NCBI RefSeq assembly: GCF_001881565.1
Contig: NZ_MPDJ01000001.1
Span: 1,843,615 to 1,907,614 of the forward strand
Length of the DNA: 64,000 bases
Direction: 5' to 3'
From: Eisenbergiella tayi
GTDB taxonomy: Bacteria > Bacillota > Clostridia > Lachnospirales > Lachnospiraceae
Shown piece after piece: positions 55,493 to 63,503 of the stretch. The notes under the pieces were generated by a model. It saw nothing but the letters and a program-made list of their open reading frames with translations. It ran no database searches and had not been told where the DNA came from. The position numbers and the translations under genes are program-made. The stretch's first letter is position 1; each line of letters opens with the position of its first letter.

Positions 55493-56929
55493 TTATATAA
55501 ATTCCTTGGTGGTGCCGGTGAGAAGATAAGACTCCCCTCCCGCCTTAGTCAGTTTCATGGGAGATACCTGCAGCTCTCTGGACAGGATTTCCATCACCCT
55601 GGGAGAACAAAAGCCGGACTGGCAGCGTCCCATTCCTGCGCGGGTGCGGCGCTTTACGCCATCCAGGGATTTCGCCCCCAAAGGCCTGCGGACAGCATTT
55701 ACTATCTCGCCCTCCGTAACCATTTCACAGCGGCAGATCACATTGCCGTAAGCCGGATCGGAGGCGATGAGAGCGGCGATTTCTTCCGGTGTGCTTTCCG
55801 CGACACAGGGGATATCCTTCCGTTCGGAAATAAATCCGGTTTTCTTAACGGCATTCAGCTTCCCTGCGATCTGCTCCGCCAGGAAAAGCCCGATGGCCGG
55901 AGCGCTGGAAAGTCCGGGAGAATCGATGCCTGCCGCGTTATAAAAGTCCTCCGCATCCTCCGCTTCGCCCAGGACAAAATCCCCCTTTTCCTCACAGGCG
56001 CGAAGGCCTGCAAAAGAAGTGATTGCCATATTGAGAGGGATTTTTTCCGCGCTCAGCCGGGCTTTATCCACAACCTGGGCAAGACCTTCCCCGGTTGTGC
56101 ACACCTCTTCCTTATCGGTGATGTCTTCCGCAGTGGGGCCAGCCAGGAGATTTCCGTGTACGGTAGGAGTGACCAGTATACCTTTGCCCAGCCGTGTGGG
56201 CTGCTGGAAGATGGTATGGGTCACGAAATCCCCAGCCTTTTTATCCATCAGGATATATTCGCCTTTACGGGGAGTGATATGCAGCTTATGGGCGCTGACC
56301 ATATTGTTGAACTGATCCGCGTATACGCCTGCCGCATTGACAACGCAGCGGGCGGCAAAGTCACCCTTTGCGGTATGGACCAGATAACCCTCAGCCGTCC
56401 TGGTAATGTCGGTAACCTCTGTGTTGAAATGGAAATCCACGCCGTTCACATAAGAATTTTCCGCCAGGGCAATCGTCATTTTAAAAGGACAGACGATACC
56501 GCCTGTGGGAGCATAGAGCACGGCCTTTACATCAGGTGACAGATTGGGCTCCAGAGCCTTTATTTCATCTCCGGCAACGATGCGTACATCAGGGACTCCG
56601 TTTGCTTCGGCCCTTTCCCGCAGCTCCTCCAGACCGGGAAGATTATCCTCATCGAAGCACAGGACAAGGGAACCATTTCTTTTAAACGGAAAGTCCAGCT
56701 CTTTGGAAAGCGCATCCATCATCCGGTTGCCCTGCACATTCATGCGGGCCTTTAAAGTCCCCGGTTCGGCGTCATAACCGGCATGGATAATGGCGCTGTT
56801 TGCCTTGGAGGTTCCGCAGCACACATCCTCCTCCCTTTCCAGAACCGCCGCCTTCAAATCATACCGGGACAGCTCCCTTGCCGTGGCACAGCCTGTAACA
56901 CCCGCGCCGATTACAATTACATCCAGCAT
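55493..56929 (-). CDS. Glycerol-3-phosphate dehydrogenase/oxidase (GlpA/GlpO-like)
   Basis: 478-aa flavoprotein. FAD-binding motif DVIVIGAGVTGCATARELSR; the DAO fold continues with GTSKANSAIIHAGYD; GLRACEEKGDFVLGEAED. A C-terminal BFD-like [2Fe-2S] domain has four Cys (VICRCEMVTEG and GRCQSGFCSPRV). It oxidises glycerol-3-phosphate to dihydroxyacetone phosphate. ATG 56929 follows GGAGG; an open frame extends upstream without a site. A terminator hairpin in its leader, just after glpP, suggests control by GlpP antitermination. Confidence 0.92.
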   Translation of the reverse strand: MLDVIVIGAGVTGCATARELSRYDLKAAVLEREEDVCCGTSKANSAIIHAGYDAEPGTLKARMNVQGNRMMDALSKELDFPFKRNGSLVLCFDEDNLPGLEELRERAEANGVPDVRIVAGDEIKALEPNLSPDVKAVLYAPTGGIVCPFKMTIALAENSYVNGVDFHFNTEVTDITRTAEGYLVHTAKGDFAARCVVNAAGVYADQFNNMVSAHKLHITPRKGEYILMDKKAGDFVTHTIFQQPTRLGKGILVTPTVHGNLLAGPTAEDITDKEEVCTTGEGLAQVVDKARLSAEKIPLNMAITSFAGLRACEEKGDFVLGEAEDAEDFYNAAGIDSPGLSSAPAIGLFLAEQIAGKLNAVKKTGFISERKDIPCVAESTPEEIAALIASDPAYGNVICRCEMVTEGEIVNAVRRPLGAKSLDGVKRRTRAGMGRCQSGFCSPRVMEILSRELQVSPMKLTKAGGESYLLTGTTKEFI

Positions 56930-56985
56930 ATTTTCCTCCATTCTGCCGCACAGGCGGCGTAAGCCAGGTAACAAAATCATATATT

Positions 56986-57041
56986 ATAAGAAAAAGACAG
57001 CCAAAAAACACATACCTGCCGGTACGTCCTTTTTGCTGTCT
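56986..57041 (-). terminator. Leader terminator, probable GlpP target
   Basis: On the minus strand AGACAGC (57035-57041) pairs with GCTGTCT (56995-57001), with an inner stem in which 11 of 14 positions pair, followed by TTTTCTT. It lies between glpP and the glycerol-3-phosphate dehydrogenase. GlpP is known to antiterminate at such leaders when bound to glycerol-3-phosphate. Confidence 0.75.
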
Positions 57042-57092
57042 CTTTTTCTCCTGCAAATACAATATTCGGTTATATAAGGAAACCGTAAGCGG

Positions 57093-57659
57093 TCACATAA
57101 ACCAGACCTGCCGGTTTGTTGTTGAAATGGATATGGCGCCTGCATTCAGGGCTGCCATGATATCTTCCCGATCCGTTATCAGCCCGCCGGCAATGACCGG
57201 GATTCTGCTTTCCGTGCAGATACGCCGTATCACCTTGGGCATAAGCCCCGGCAGAACTTCTATGATATCCGGATGTACGGATTCCGACTGCCTGCGGATA
57301 TTATCGAAGGCCATGGAATCAATGGCAAAAAAACGCATCACGGTAAAGAGATTACATTCCTTAGCCTGTCGGATGAGAGCCGGTTTTGTGGATATAATAC
57401 CGTCGGCATCCGTGGTATTGCGGATAAAGGTAACGGCGATTTCCTTTCCGGACAGCCCGGATATCAAATCCAGGTGTACGATTACCGTTTTCCCCGCATC
57501 CTTCAGCCTCTTCACAATTCCTGAAATGCTGCAGATGTCTCCGAAGAGGACAAATACGATTCCTATTTCGGAATCAATACAGGCCTTAAGCCCCTCTTCA
57601 TCTTTTACAGCAGCGATTACAGGACAGTCCTCAAACTGTTCCATAAGTAATTTATTCAT
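57093..57659 (-). CDS. glpP: Glycerol-3-phosphate-responsive antiterminator
   Basis: 188-aa RNA-binding regulator of the GlpP family, TIM-barrel-like: EQFEDCPVIAAVKDEEGL, VHLDLISGLSGKEIAV, GIISTKPALIRQAKE, EVLPGLMPKVIRRI and IPVIAGGLITDREDI. It senses glycerol-3-phosphate and allows read-through of leader terminators of glp genes. Upstream of the dehydrogenase operon and separated from it by a terminator hairpin. ATG 57659 has an AGAGGG-type site. Confidence 0.94.
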   Translation of the reverse strand: MNKLLMEQFEDCPVIAAVKDEEGLKACIDSEIGIVFVLFGDICSISGIVKRLKDAGKTVIVHLDLISGLSGKEIAVTFIRNTTDADGIISTKPALIRQAKECNLFTVMRFFAIDSMAFDNIRRQSESVHPDIIEVLPGLMPKVIRRICTESRIPVIAGGLITDREDIMAALNAGAISISTTNRQVWFM

Positions 57660-57679
57660 AGGAAACCCTCTGGAACTTT

Positions 57680-57708
57680 ATTTTAGCATAGTGAAGTGGG
57701 GAACGCAA
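57680..57708 (-). promoter_or_regulatory. Promoter of glpP
   Basis: On the minus strand TTGCGT (57703-57708) and TAAAAT (57680-57685) are 17 bp apart, just outside the left arm of inverted-repeat element B. Confidence 0.6.
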
Positions 57709-57727
57709 GAGCTACATAGTGGGGGGA

Positions 57728-58077
57728 GATAAAAAACATCGTTGCCGCCTCTGGCCTGCGGTACCCTCTCGCCTGTGTACCCTGCCTGTGTGTGCCCCGC
57801 TGTCCCTGGTGTCCTTGGCGCCTTCTCTTTACGGCCACAGCACAGCAAGGTTCCTTGCAGGGGACGCTTCCGCTCGGATAATCACGCAGCGGTACTAAGG
57901 CTGCAAAATACGCAGCCTAAGGACCGGCGTGCTTATAACGCCCCTTACAGGAATCCTTGCTGTGCTGTGGCCGTAAAGGGAAGGCGCCAAGGACACCAGG
58001 GACAGCGGGGCACACACAGGCAGGGTACGCAGGCGAGAGGGTAACGCAGGCCAGAGGTGGCAACGTTGTTTTTTATC
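57728..58077 (+). repeat. Giant inverted-repeat element B (123-bp arms)
   Basis: Left arm 57728-57850 and right arm 57955-58077 are complementary with only five mismatches in 123 positions. The spacer of 104 nt holds the conserved core at 57884-57930. The left arm is again pyrimidine-rich and shares the 12-mer TGTGTACCCTGC with element A, but otherwise the arm sequences differ. It occupies most of the 551-bp gap between divergent glpP and the diguanylate cyclase. Core orientation is plus, opposite to element A. Confidence 0.92.
57884..57930 (+). ncRNA. Conserved 47-nt structured core, copy B
   Basis: Begins ACGCAGCGGTACTAAG and ends CTAAGGACCGGCGT, as in copy A. The 7-bp stem reads AGGCTGC/GCAGCCT, differing from copy A by two compensatory base-pair changes. 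The 7-nt loop is AAAATAC. Outer pairs and the 4x4 internal loop are identical in both copies. Confidence 0.6.
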
Positions 58078-58210
58078 CACGCTATTAAATAAGTGTTGCC
58101 CAATCAGAATTTTTATTGGCACTATCAACCGGTATTCATTGACAGGGAGGGGCTTATGAAATACGATAAAGAAAATTGGGTTTTCTTTTGGGAAAGGGAT
58201 AAGGGTTCGG

Positions 58211-59872
58211 ATGCAGGAACAGTTGGGAAAGCGGGTACGTAAGCGGATAAATATTTTGATTGGATTGATGGTTGTGGTTGCCGCGGCCGTCTTTTTTGTC
58301 GTGGGAAATCAATCCGGATTGGAGAATACTGCAGTTGATTTCGGAAATACGGAGGATTTCAGCCGGGGGTGGTATTATGAGGAAAACGGGCAGGTAAAAT
58401 ACGTAGAGGAATTGCCTTTTACTGCGGAAGCGGATGAGATGATATTTTACCATAAACTGCCAGACTCCGGGGAGGAGCCGGTGGTTCTTAGTTTCAGGAA
58501 CAGGCAGCAGAAGGTGACGGTCCGGGTTGGGGAGAAATGCGTCTATCAATATGGCGGCAGCAGTCCGCTGCGGGGCAGTCTTCTTCCATCGATCCAGTGC
58601 TTTGTTCCGTTGGGAATCCAGGACGGTACGGAAACGGCTGCAATACAAATCGAAAGCACCGTGGGTAAAAAAATAATGCTCTCCGAAATAAGGCTGGGAA
58701 GCCAGGGTGCGGTCCTGATGGAATTTTTCAGGGAGAGCTGGGGAATTATCCTTTTCGGCGTGCTTATGGTGGTATTTTCAATGGGATTGCTGGCCGGCGG
58801 ACTTGTTCTGCGGATCAGGAGCGGATATACAGAATACTCCATGTTTCTTTCCGCCGGAATGTTTGTACTGCTGTCCTCGCTGTGGGTGCTTTCGGATTCA
58901 CCGGTCATGCAGCTGCTGACAGGCAGCTCCGAGGTTGTTTTTATCGTCTCTTTTTTATGCTTTATGGTCTTTCCTATCCCCATGTTTTTCTTTGTGGAGA
59001 GTATTTGTGAAAAGAAATACAGGGGATTGTCTGTCTTAAAGCTTTTGTTCAGCTTTAATTTTTTTATCCAGGTATTTTTATATATGGCTGCGGGAGTGGA
59101 ATTCTATAAAATGCTTCCGATCACTCATATTCTGATAGCTGCATCCATTATCTTCACTATTTACTGTCTGGGTAAGGAGTGTCGGAGAAACCGGTCGTTT
59201 TATGCGAGGGAAATCCTTATTGCCCTTTTTATTTTTATGGCAACGGCATTTTTATCCTTAGCTGATTTTTATAGTAACAGGAAGGATTACAGCGTAATTA
59301 TGCGGCTTGGGCTGCTGGCGTACGCATTGATTCTGATAGTCATATCCTTCAGAAAGCTCATCCTTTCAGGAGAGGAACGGGCAAAGCTCAAGGTATACAG
59401 ATCCCTGGCCTATGTGGATATCATGACGGGGTGCAATAACAGGGCGGCTTTCGAAAAAGCCCTGGAAATCCTGAGAGCCGGAGAGGAAGAGTCTGAATTG
59501 GCGGGAATGGCCATGATTGATTTGGATGGGCTGAAGCGGGTAAATGATACCTATGGACACAGCATGGGGGATGAAATGATTATAGGAGCCGGAGACAGCA
59601 TAAAGAAAGCATTTGCCGGCAGGGGAGAATGTTTTCGTATCGGCGGGGATGAATTTACGGTAATCCTGAAGGATAAAAAACTGCAGGAAAAGGAATACAG
59701 GGGGCTTCTGGAGGAAATGGTATCGGCCTACAACGACTATCATGAAATACCCATCCGGCTGTCCTGCGGCTTTGCCCTGATCGGAACCGAAAAAAGAGAT
59801 GTGGATGCCCTGTATAAGGAAGCAGACCGGAATATGTATCGTGAAAAACAGAAAACAAAGGATAAAAGGTAA
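58211..59872 (+). CDS. Membrane diguanylate cyclase (7TM receptor plus GGDEF)
   Basis: 553-aa protein. An N-terminal membrane helix precedes an extracytoplasmic region (residues ~35-165, beta-rich, jelly-roll-like), then about seven membrane helices (residues ~170-385) as in 7TMR-DISM receptors, and a C-terminal GGDEF domain (DIMTGCNNRAAFEK, IDLDGLKRVNDTYGHSMGD, FRIGGDEFTVIL). The GGDEF motif is intact, so c-di-GMP synthesis is expected; no RxxD inhibitory site is obvious. ATG 58211 follows AAGGG. Transcribed away from element B. Confidence 0.9.
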   Translation: MQEQLGKRVRKRINILIGLMVVVAAAVFFVVGNQSGLENTAVDFGNTEDFSRGWYYEENGQVKYVEELPFTAEADEMIFYHKLPDSGEEPVVLSFRNRQQKVTVRVGEKCVYQYGGSSPLRGSLLPSIQCFVPLGIQDGTETAAIQIESTVGKKIMLSEIRLGSQGAVLMEFFRESWGIILFGVLMVVFSMGLLAGGLVLRIRSGYTEYSMFLSAGMFVLLSSLWVLSDSPVMQLLTGSSEVVFIVSFLCFMVFPIPMFFFVESICEKKYRGLSVLKLLFSFNFFIQVFLYMAAGVEFYKMLPITHILIAASIIFTIYCLGKECRRNRSFYAREILIALFIFMATAFLSLADFYSNRKDYSVIMRLGLLAYALILIVISFRKLILSGEERAKLKVYRSLAYVDIMTGCNNRAAFEKALEILRAGEEESELAGMAMIDLDGLKRVNDTYGHSMGDEMIIGAGDSIKKAFAGRGECFRIGGDEFTVILKDKKLQEKEYRGLLEEMVSAYNDYHEIPIRLSCGFALIGTEKRDVDALYKEADRNMYREKQKTKDKR

Positions 59873-59908
59873 GGGTTCAGACCTGTCCGGGCTGTTACAA
59901 AAAAAAGC

Positions 59909-59940
59909 TTGACCCTTCCCCGCAGGGGAGGGCTTATACT
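59909..59940 (+). promoter_or_regulatory. MerR-type promoter with operator in the long spacer
   Basis: TTGACC (59909-59914) and TATACT (59935-59940) are separated by 20 bp, the extended spacing characteristic of MerR-controlled promoters. The spacer holds an imperfect inverted repeat CCCTTCCCC / GGGGAGGG. Autoregulation by the downstream MerR protein is inferred. Confidence 0.8.
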
Positions 59941-59968
59941 TCTTTTAACAGGAAAGGAGGAGCCGCCG

Positions 59969-60796
59969 GTGTACAAAATAGGAGAGTTTTCCAAAATAAC
60001 CAGTCTGACCATAAAAGCGCTTCGTTATTATGAGGAACAGGGGATTTTGTGCCCATCGGAGCGGGATAAGAACGGCTACAGGCTGTATAACGATCAGGAT
60101 TATGAAAGGGCGAGGCTGATAGCCCTGCTTCGCGGACTGGATTTCTCCATTATGGAGATCAGGGATGTTATTTCCAATTATGGGGGAGAAGAGGATTTGT
60201 CCTATTTCCTGAAAGAAAAGCAGGCGCAGATACTGGAACGGATTGCCGGAGAAAAGGCGCTTTTGAAGAAGCTGGAAGAAGCCCTGCCGGGAGGATCTGC
60301 CGCAGGGATTATCAGGCAGGAATACGACATCGTGATAAAGGAAATAGAGGAAATGATAGTGGTATCCACCCGTTTCCGCGGAGCCTATTCCGATGTGGGC
60401 AAGTATATAGGCAGCCTTTATAAAGCGGCGGGAAATAAGTCCTTCGGCTGTCCCTTCAGCCTGTATTACGATGAGGAATACAGGGAAGATGCGGATGTGG
60501 AGCTGTGCGTTCCGGTAAAGGGTATGGTTCAGGCGTCAGGAATCAGCTGCCGTAAGCTGCCGGGCTGCAGAACCATAAGTACGATCCATAAAGGCGGCTA
60601 TGATGAGCTGGGATTTGCATATAAGGCGCTTCTGGATGCAGCCTATGAAAGGAATCTTCAGCCCGTATCCCCCTCAAGAGAGATTTACAGAAAGGGACCG
60701 GGACTTATATTCCGCGGAAACCCCTCTAACTATGTTACGGAACTCATGATTCCCGTAAGGGAAATGGATATTCCGATGCAGGAACAGAAAGGATAA
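59969..60796 (+). CDS. MerR-family regulator with GyrI-like effector domain
   Basis: 275-aa activator. The N-terminal winged helix is VYKIGEFSKITSLTIKALRY, followed by YEEQGILCPSERDKNGYR and a dimerisation helix. The C-terminal half (residues ~125-275) resembles the GyrI/BmrR drug-binding fold. GTG 59969 is the start: GGAAAGGAGG lies 8 nt upstream, and an earlier ATG-less extension has no site and would include the promoter. Likely senses a hydrophobic or cationic compound. Next gene begins within the same operon. Confidence 0.92.
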   Translation: MYKIGEFSKITSLTIKALRYYEEQGILCPSERDKNGYRLYNDQDYERARLIALLRGLDFSIMEIRDVISNYGGEEDLSYFLKEKQAQILERIAGEKALLKKLEEALPGGSAAGIIRQEYDIVIKEIEEMIVVSTRFRGAYSDVGKYIGSLYKAAGNKSFGCPFSLYYDEEYREDADVELCVPVKGMVQASGISCRKLPGCRTISTIHKGGYDELGFAYKALLDAAYERNLQPVSPSREIYRKGPGLIFRGNPSNYVTELMIPVREMDIPMQEQKG

Positions 60797-61450
60797 ATGA
60801 TGGCAGAACAGAAATTTGATTTTAAGAAGGAATTTAAAAACATTTATTTACAGAAAACCCAGCCGGTGATCGTGGAAGTCCCTCCCATGACTTATCTTTG
60901 CGTGGACGGGAAAGGAAATCCCAATACCACTCAGGAATATAAGGACGCGCTGGCGATTCTGTACGGACTGTCCTATACCATAAAAATGAGCAAAATGGAC
61001 GGAACCCAGCCGGTAGGCTATTTCGATTATGTGGTTCCCCCTCTGGAAGGGCTGTGGTGGATGGAAAACGGAGAAGGCTTCGACGGGATCCATATCACGG
61101 ATAAGACCCGGTTCTGCTGGACCTCCATGATCGGCCTCCCTTCCTTTGTCAATGAAGGGATCCTGGAACAGGCCAAAGAAAAGCTGCATAAAAAGAATCC
61201 GGAGCTGGATCTTTCCCGCGCCCGTATGGAAACAATGGAGGAAGGTCTTTGCGCCCAGATCATGCACCTTGGCTCTTACGATGACGAGCCCGGCACCATA
61301 CTGCAGATGAAGGAGTTTCTGGAAAAGGAAGGATATATAACCGATATAAATAAAAAAAGAAGGCATCATGAAATCTATTTTAATGATCCCAGAAAAACCG
61401 CCCCGGAGAAATTAAAGACGATAATCCGGCATCCCGTCAGAAAAGTATAA
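60797..61450 (+). CDS. GyrI-like small-molecule-binding protein
   Basis: 217-aa protein of the GyrI/SbmC-like superfamily: PVIVEVPPMTYLCVDGKGNP, EALWWMENG-like GLWWMENGEGFDG, CWTSMIGLPSFV and AQIMHLGSYDDEPGT. Such proteins bind amphipathic toxins or drugs and some have hydrolase activity. It starts directly at the MerR stop, so it is co-expressed and is the probable effector arm of that regulator. Two adjacent ATG codons are possible starts. Confidence 0.88.
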   Translation: MMAEQKFDFKKEFKNIYLQKTQPVIVEVPPMTYLCVDGKGNPNTTQEYKDALAILYGLSYTIKMSKMDGTQPVGYFDYVVPPLEGLWWMENGEGFDGIHITDKTRFCWTSMIGLPSFVNEGILEQAKEKLHKKNPELDLSRARMETMEEGLCAQIMHLGSYDDEPGTILQMKEFLEKEGYITDINKKRRHHEIYFNDPRKTAPEKLKTIIRHPVRKV

Positions 61451-61455
61451 TAAAG

Positions 61456-61497
61456 AAAACCGGTTCAGAGGCTTTTTATGGCCCTGGACCGGTTTTT
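61456..61497 (+). terminator. Terminator of the MerR/GyrI operon
   Basis: AAAACCGGTTCAG (61456-61468) pairs with CTGGACCGGTTTT with small imperfections, followed by T residues. It lies 5 bp after the stop codon. Confidence 0.88.
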
Positions 61498-61554
61498 TGT
61501 TTAAAAAAAGGAATTTTCGTAATGCGCTCTCTTGATCTGACGATTATGCCGGAC

Positions 61555-62268
61555 TTAATTTATATCAGGCACCACAGAGACTGCATCTCCGTAACCTAAA
61601 TCAACCGTCCATGCCCCGCTCGATTTGACCTCTAAATAGCATGTGGTATTTTCCGGATTACGCAATACTTTCTGTCCTGAATAATCACCAATCGTATTTG
61701 CTAACAGCTGGCTTTTTCCATTGGAATAATGGGCATATACTATAAAATTGCTTTTTCCGGTATAGTTCATGGTAACAGTGGTGTTCGTGCCGGGCAGAAT
61801 GAAAAGCCCGGAGACCTTATAGCCTGTACCCGATAAAGATTTTGTTGAAATATTCGTAATAGTTGACACAGTAAGAGTCCAGTTGCCGCTGGCGATTATT
61901 TCAAAAATACCGGTCCGTGCCGCTGTGCTTCCTCTTTCCAAAAGGGATGTTCCTGCAAAAACACCAATCGTATTGGCAAGAAGATTTGACTTGTCTCCAT
62001 TGTAAAACTTAACAATAAAATTCCTGTTTCCATCATGTGTGAGCGAAACCTTATAAGCAGATCCTTCAGGAAGCACCACATCCGGAATAACTGTGTCGCC
62101 TGTTCCGGCATACTGAAGAACCGGTACGGCATACGGAACGGATGTATCGCTGAAATCGGTACGCACAGTAACAAGGGAAGCGGGAGACGCCGCCTGAATT
62201 GGCTGCGTTATTCCGCAAAGCATAATGCACGACAGCATGAGAACAAATATTTTTCTTGCTCTTTTCAT
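61555..62268 (-). CDS. Secreted protein with two tandem beta-rich repeats
   Basis: 237-aa protein. A typical signal peptide (MKRARKIFVLMLSCIMLCGI) ends near QAASP, probably cleaved around residue 27. The mature part has two homologous units, about 43-135 and 148-226. Both share the FIVxxxxSNGK/FIVKFYNGDK region, LLANTIG (residues 96-102 and 188-194) and a C-terminal GNWTLTV/GAWTVDL strand. Likely extracellular beta-sandwich domains; family not recognised. GGGAGG precedes ATG 62268. Possible roles include surface binding or adhesion, but this cannot be shown here. Confidence 0.8.
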   Translation of the reverse strand: MKRARKIFVLMLSCIMLCGITQPIQAASPASLVTVRTDFSDTSVPYAVPVLQYAGTGDTVIPDVVLPEGSAYKVSLTHDGNRNFIVKFYNGDKSNLLANTIGVFAGTSLLERGSTAARTGIFEIIASGNWTLTVSTITNISTKSLSGTGYKVSGLFILPGTNTTVTMNYTGKSNFIVYAHYSNGKSQLLANTIGDYSGQKVLRNPENTTCYLEVKSSGAWTVDLGYGDAVSVVPDIN

Positions 62269-62310
62269 ATAAAAATACCTCCCATTTAAATAATATTACC
62301 TGATACCGCT

Positions 62311-62339
62311 ATTATAGCATATATGAAAAAGTATTACAG
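62311..62339 (-). promoter_or_regulatory. Probable promoter of the secreted protein gene
   Basis: On the minus strand TATAAT at 62311-62316 and a weak CTGTAA at 62334-62339, 17 bp apart. Confidence 0.45.
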
Positions 62340-62470
62340 CAATCAAAAAACAGGAGGAAAAGAGAGAAGACAGAACTGACGTAAATGGAAACGGATAAAA
62401 ATAGAAAAATCACAAAAAAAAAGCACCAACCCCGAAGCTCTGGATGTCTTCAAAATCGGTACTTTCAAAG

Positions 62471-62543
62471 TGCGCCTTCAGGGGCTCGAACCCTGGACAC
62501 CCTGATTAAGAGTCAGGTGCTCTACCAACTGAGCTAAAGGCGC
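62471..62543 (-). tRNA. tRNA-Lys (anticodon CTT)
   Basis: Reads GCGCCTTTAGCTCAGTTGG at the 5' end with a matching acceptor strand AAGGCGC and discriminator A. Anticodon stem CCTGA/TCAGG with loop CTCTTAA, T arm GGTTCGAGCCCC. CTT reads lysine codon AAG. The 3' CCA is not encoded. A nine-T run on the minus strand about 50 nt downstream may serve termination, but no clear stem was seen. Confidence 0.95.
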
Positions 62544-62717
62544 TTAAATTTTCTTTTGCAACGCAGGATTCATTATATTATATTAATTTTCATTTTGCAA
62601 TAGTTTTTTAAAAAAATTTTAAGAAATTTTTATCAACCTTTAAGAATAGTAAAAAATATGATATGATCCCTATTGTTTTCACAGATTTGCTGATAGAAAG
62701 GGGTAAGAGGTGTTATA

Positions 62718-63485
62718 ATGATTTTTGACAGTCATGCCCATTACGATGATAAAGCCTTTGATGAAGATCGGGAACAGCTTTTGGGAAGCTTTCCGGAAAA
62801 AGGGATCAGTTACGTGGTGAACGCGGGAGCCAGCTTCGATTCCAATGAAAGAGGCCTTGAGCTTACGAAAGAATATCCGTTTTTGTATGCTGCCGTGGGA
62901 ATCCATCCCGAGCATGCTCATACGCTGGATGATGCGGGCCTTGAGTGGATCCGCAGCCGGTTTTCCAATCCCAAAGCAGTCGCTGTGGGAGAAATCGGCC
63001 TGGATTACTATTGGGACGAGCCTGCCCGGGATATACAGAAAGAGGCATTCAGCCGTCAGATGGCCCTGGCAAAAGAAATCGGCAGGCCGGTTATCATTCA
63101 TTCCAGGGATGCGGCAAAGGATACCCTGGATATGATGCGTGAAGAATATGGAAAGGACAGTCCCGCCGTCATTCACTGTTTTTCCTATGCAAAGGAGACC
63201 GCAAGACAGTTCCTGGATTTGGGATATATGATTGGAATAGGCGGAGTGGTCACTTTTAAAAATGCCAGAAAGGTGAAGGAAACGGTGGAATACGTTCCCA
63301 TGGACAGGCTGCTTCTGGAAACGGACTGCCCTTACCTGGCGCCGGAGCCTCACAGAGGAACGCGCAACAGTTCCCTGAACCTTCCCCTTGTAGCTGCGCA
63401 GATTGCCGCTCTGAAAGGGATATCCGAAGACGAAGTGACGGAAACAACCTTTCGGAATGCGAAACGCTTTTATGGAATCGACTAG
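62718..63485 (+). CDS. tatD: TatD-family metal-dependent hydrolase (DNase)
   Basis: 255-aa cytoplasmic TIM-barrel metalloenzyme. Metal ligands appear in order: FDSHAHYDDKAFD, AVGEIGLDYYWD, VIIHSRDA, VIHCFSY and LLETDCPYLAP. It degrades DNA 3'-5' and is involved in repair of oxidative damage in model bacteria. Length fits the family. ATG 62718 follows AAGAGG. The adjacent rsmA gene 18 bp downstream is the usual neighbour in Firmicutes, though the RNase M5 gene often between them is missing. Confidence 0.95.
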   Translation: MIFDSHAHYDDKAFDEDREQLLGSFPEKGISYVVNAGASFDSNERGLELTKEYPFLYAAVGIHPEHAHTLDDAGLEWIRSRFSNPKAVAVGEIGLDYYWDEPARDIQKEAFSRQMALAKEIGRPVIIHSRDAAKDTLDMMREEYGKDSPAVIHCFSYAKETARQFLDLGYMIGIGGVVTFKNARKVKETVEYVPMDRLLLETDCPYLAPEPHRGTRNSSLNLPLVAAQIAALKGISEDEVTETTFRNAKRFYGID

Positions 63486-63503
63486 AATCTACGGAGGATT
63501 TAT

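Noticed and set aside
54065..56539. 824-codon open frame on the plus strand
   Set aside because: It is antisense to three well-supported glycerol-3-phosphate genes with clear cofactor motifs. Its length reflects GC-biased third positions, and it shows no domain.
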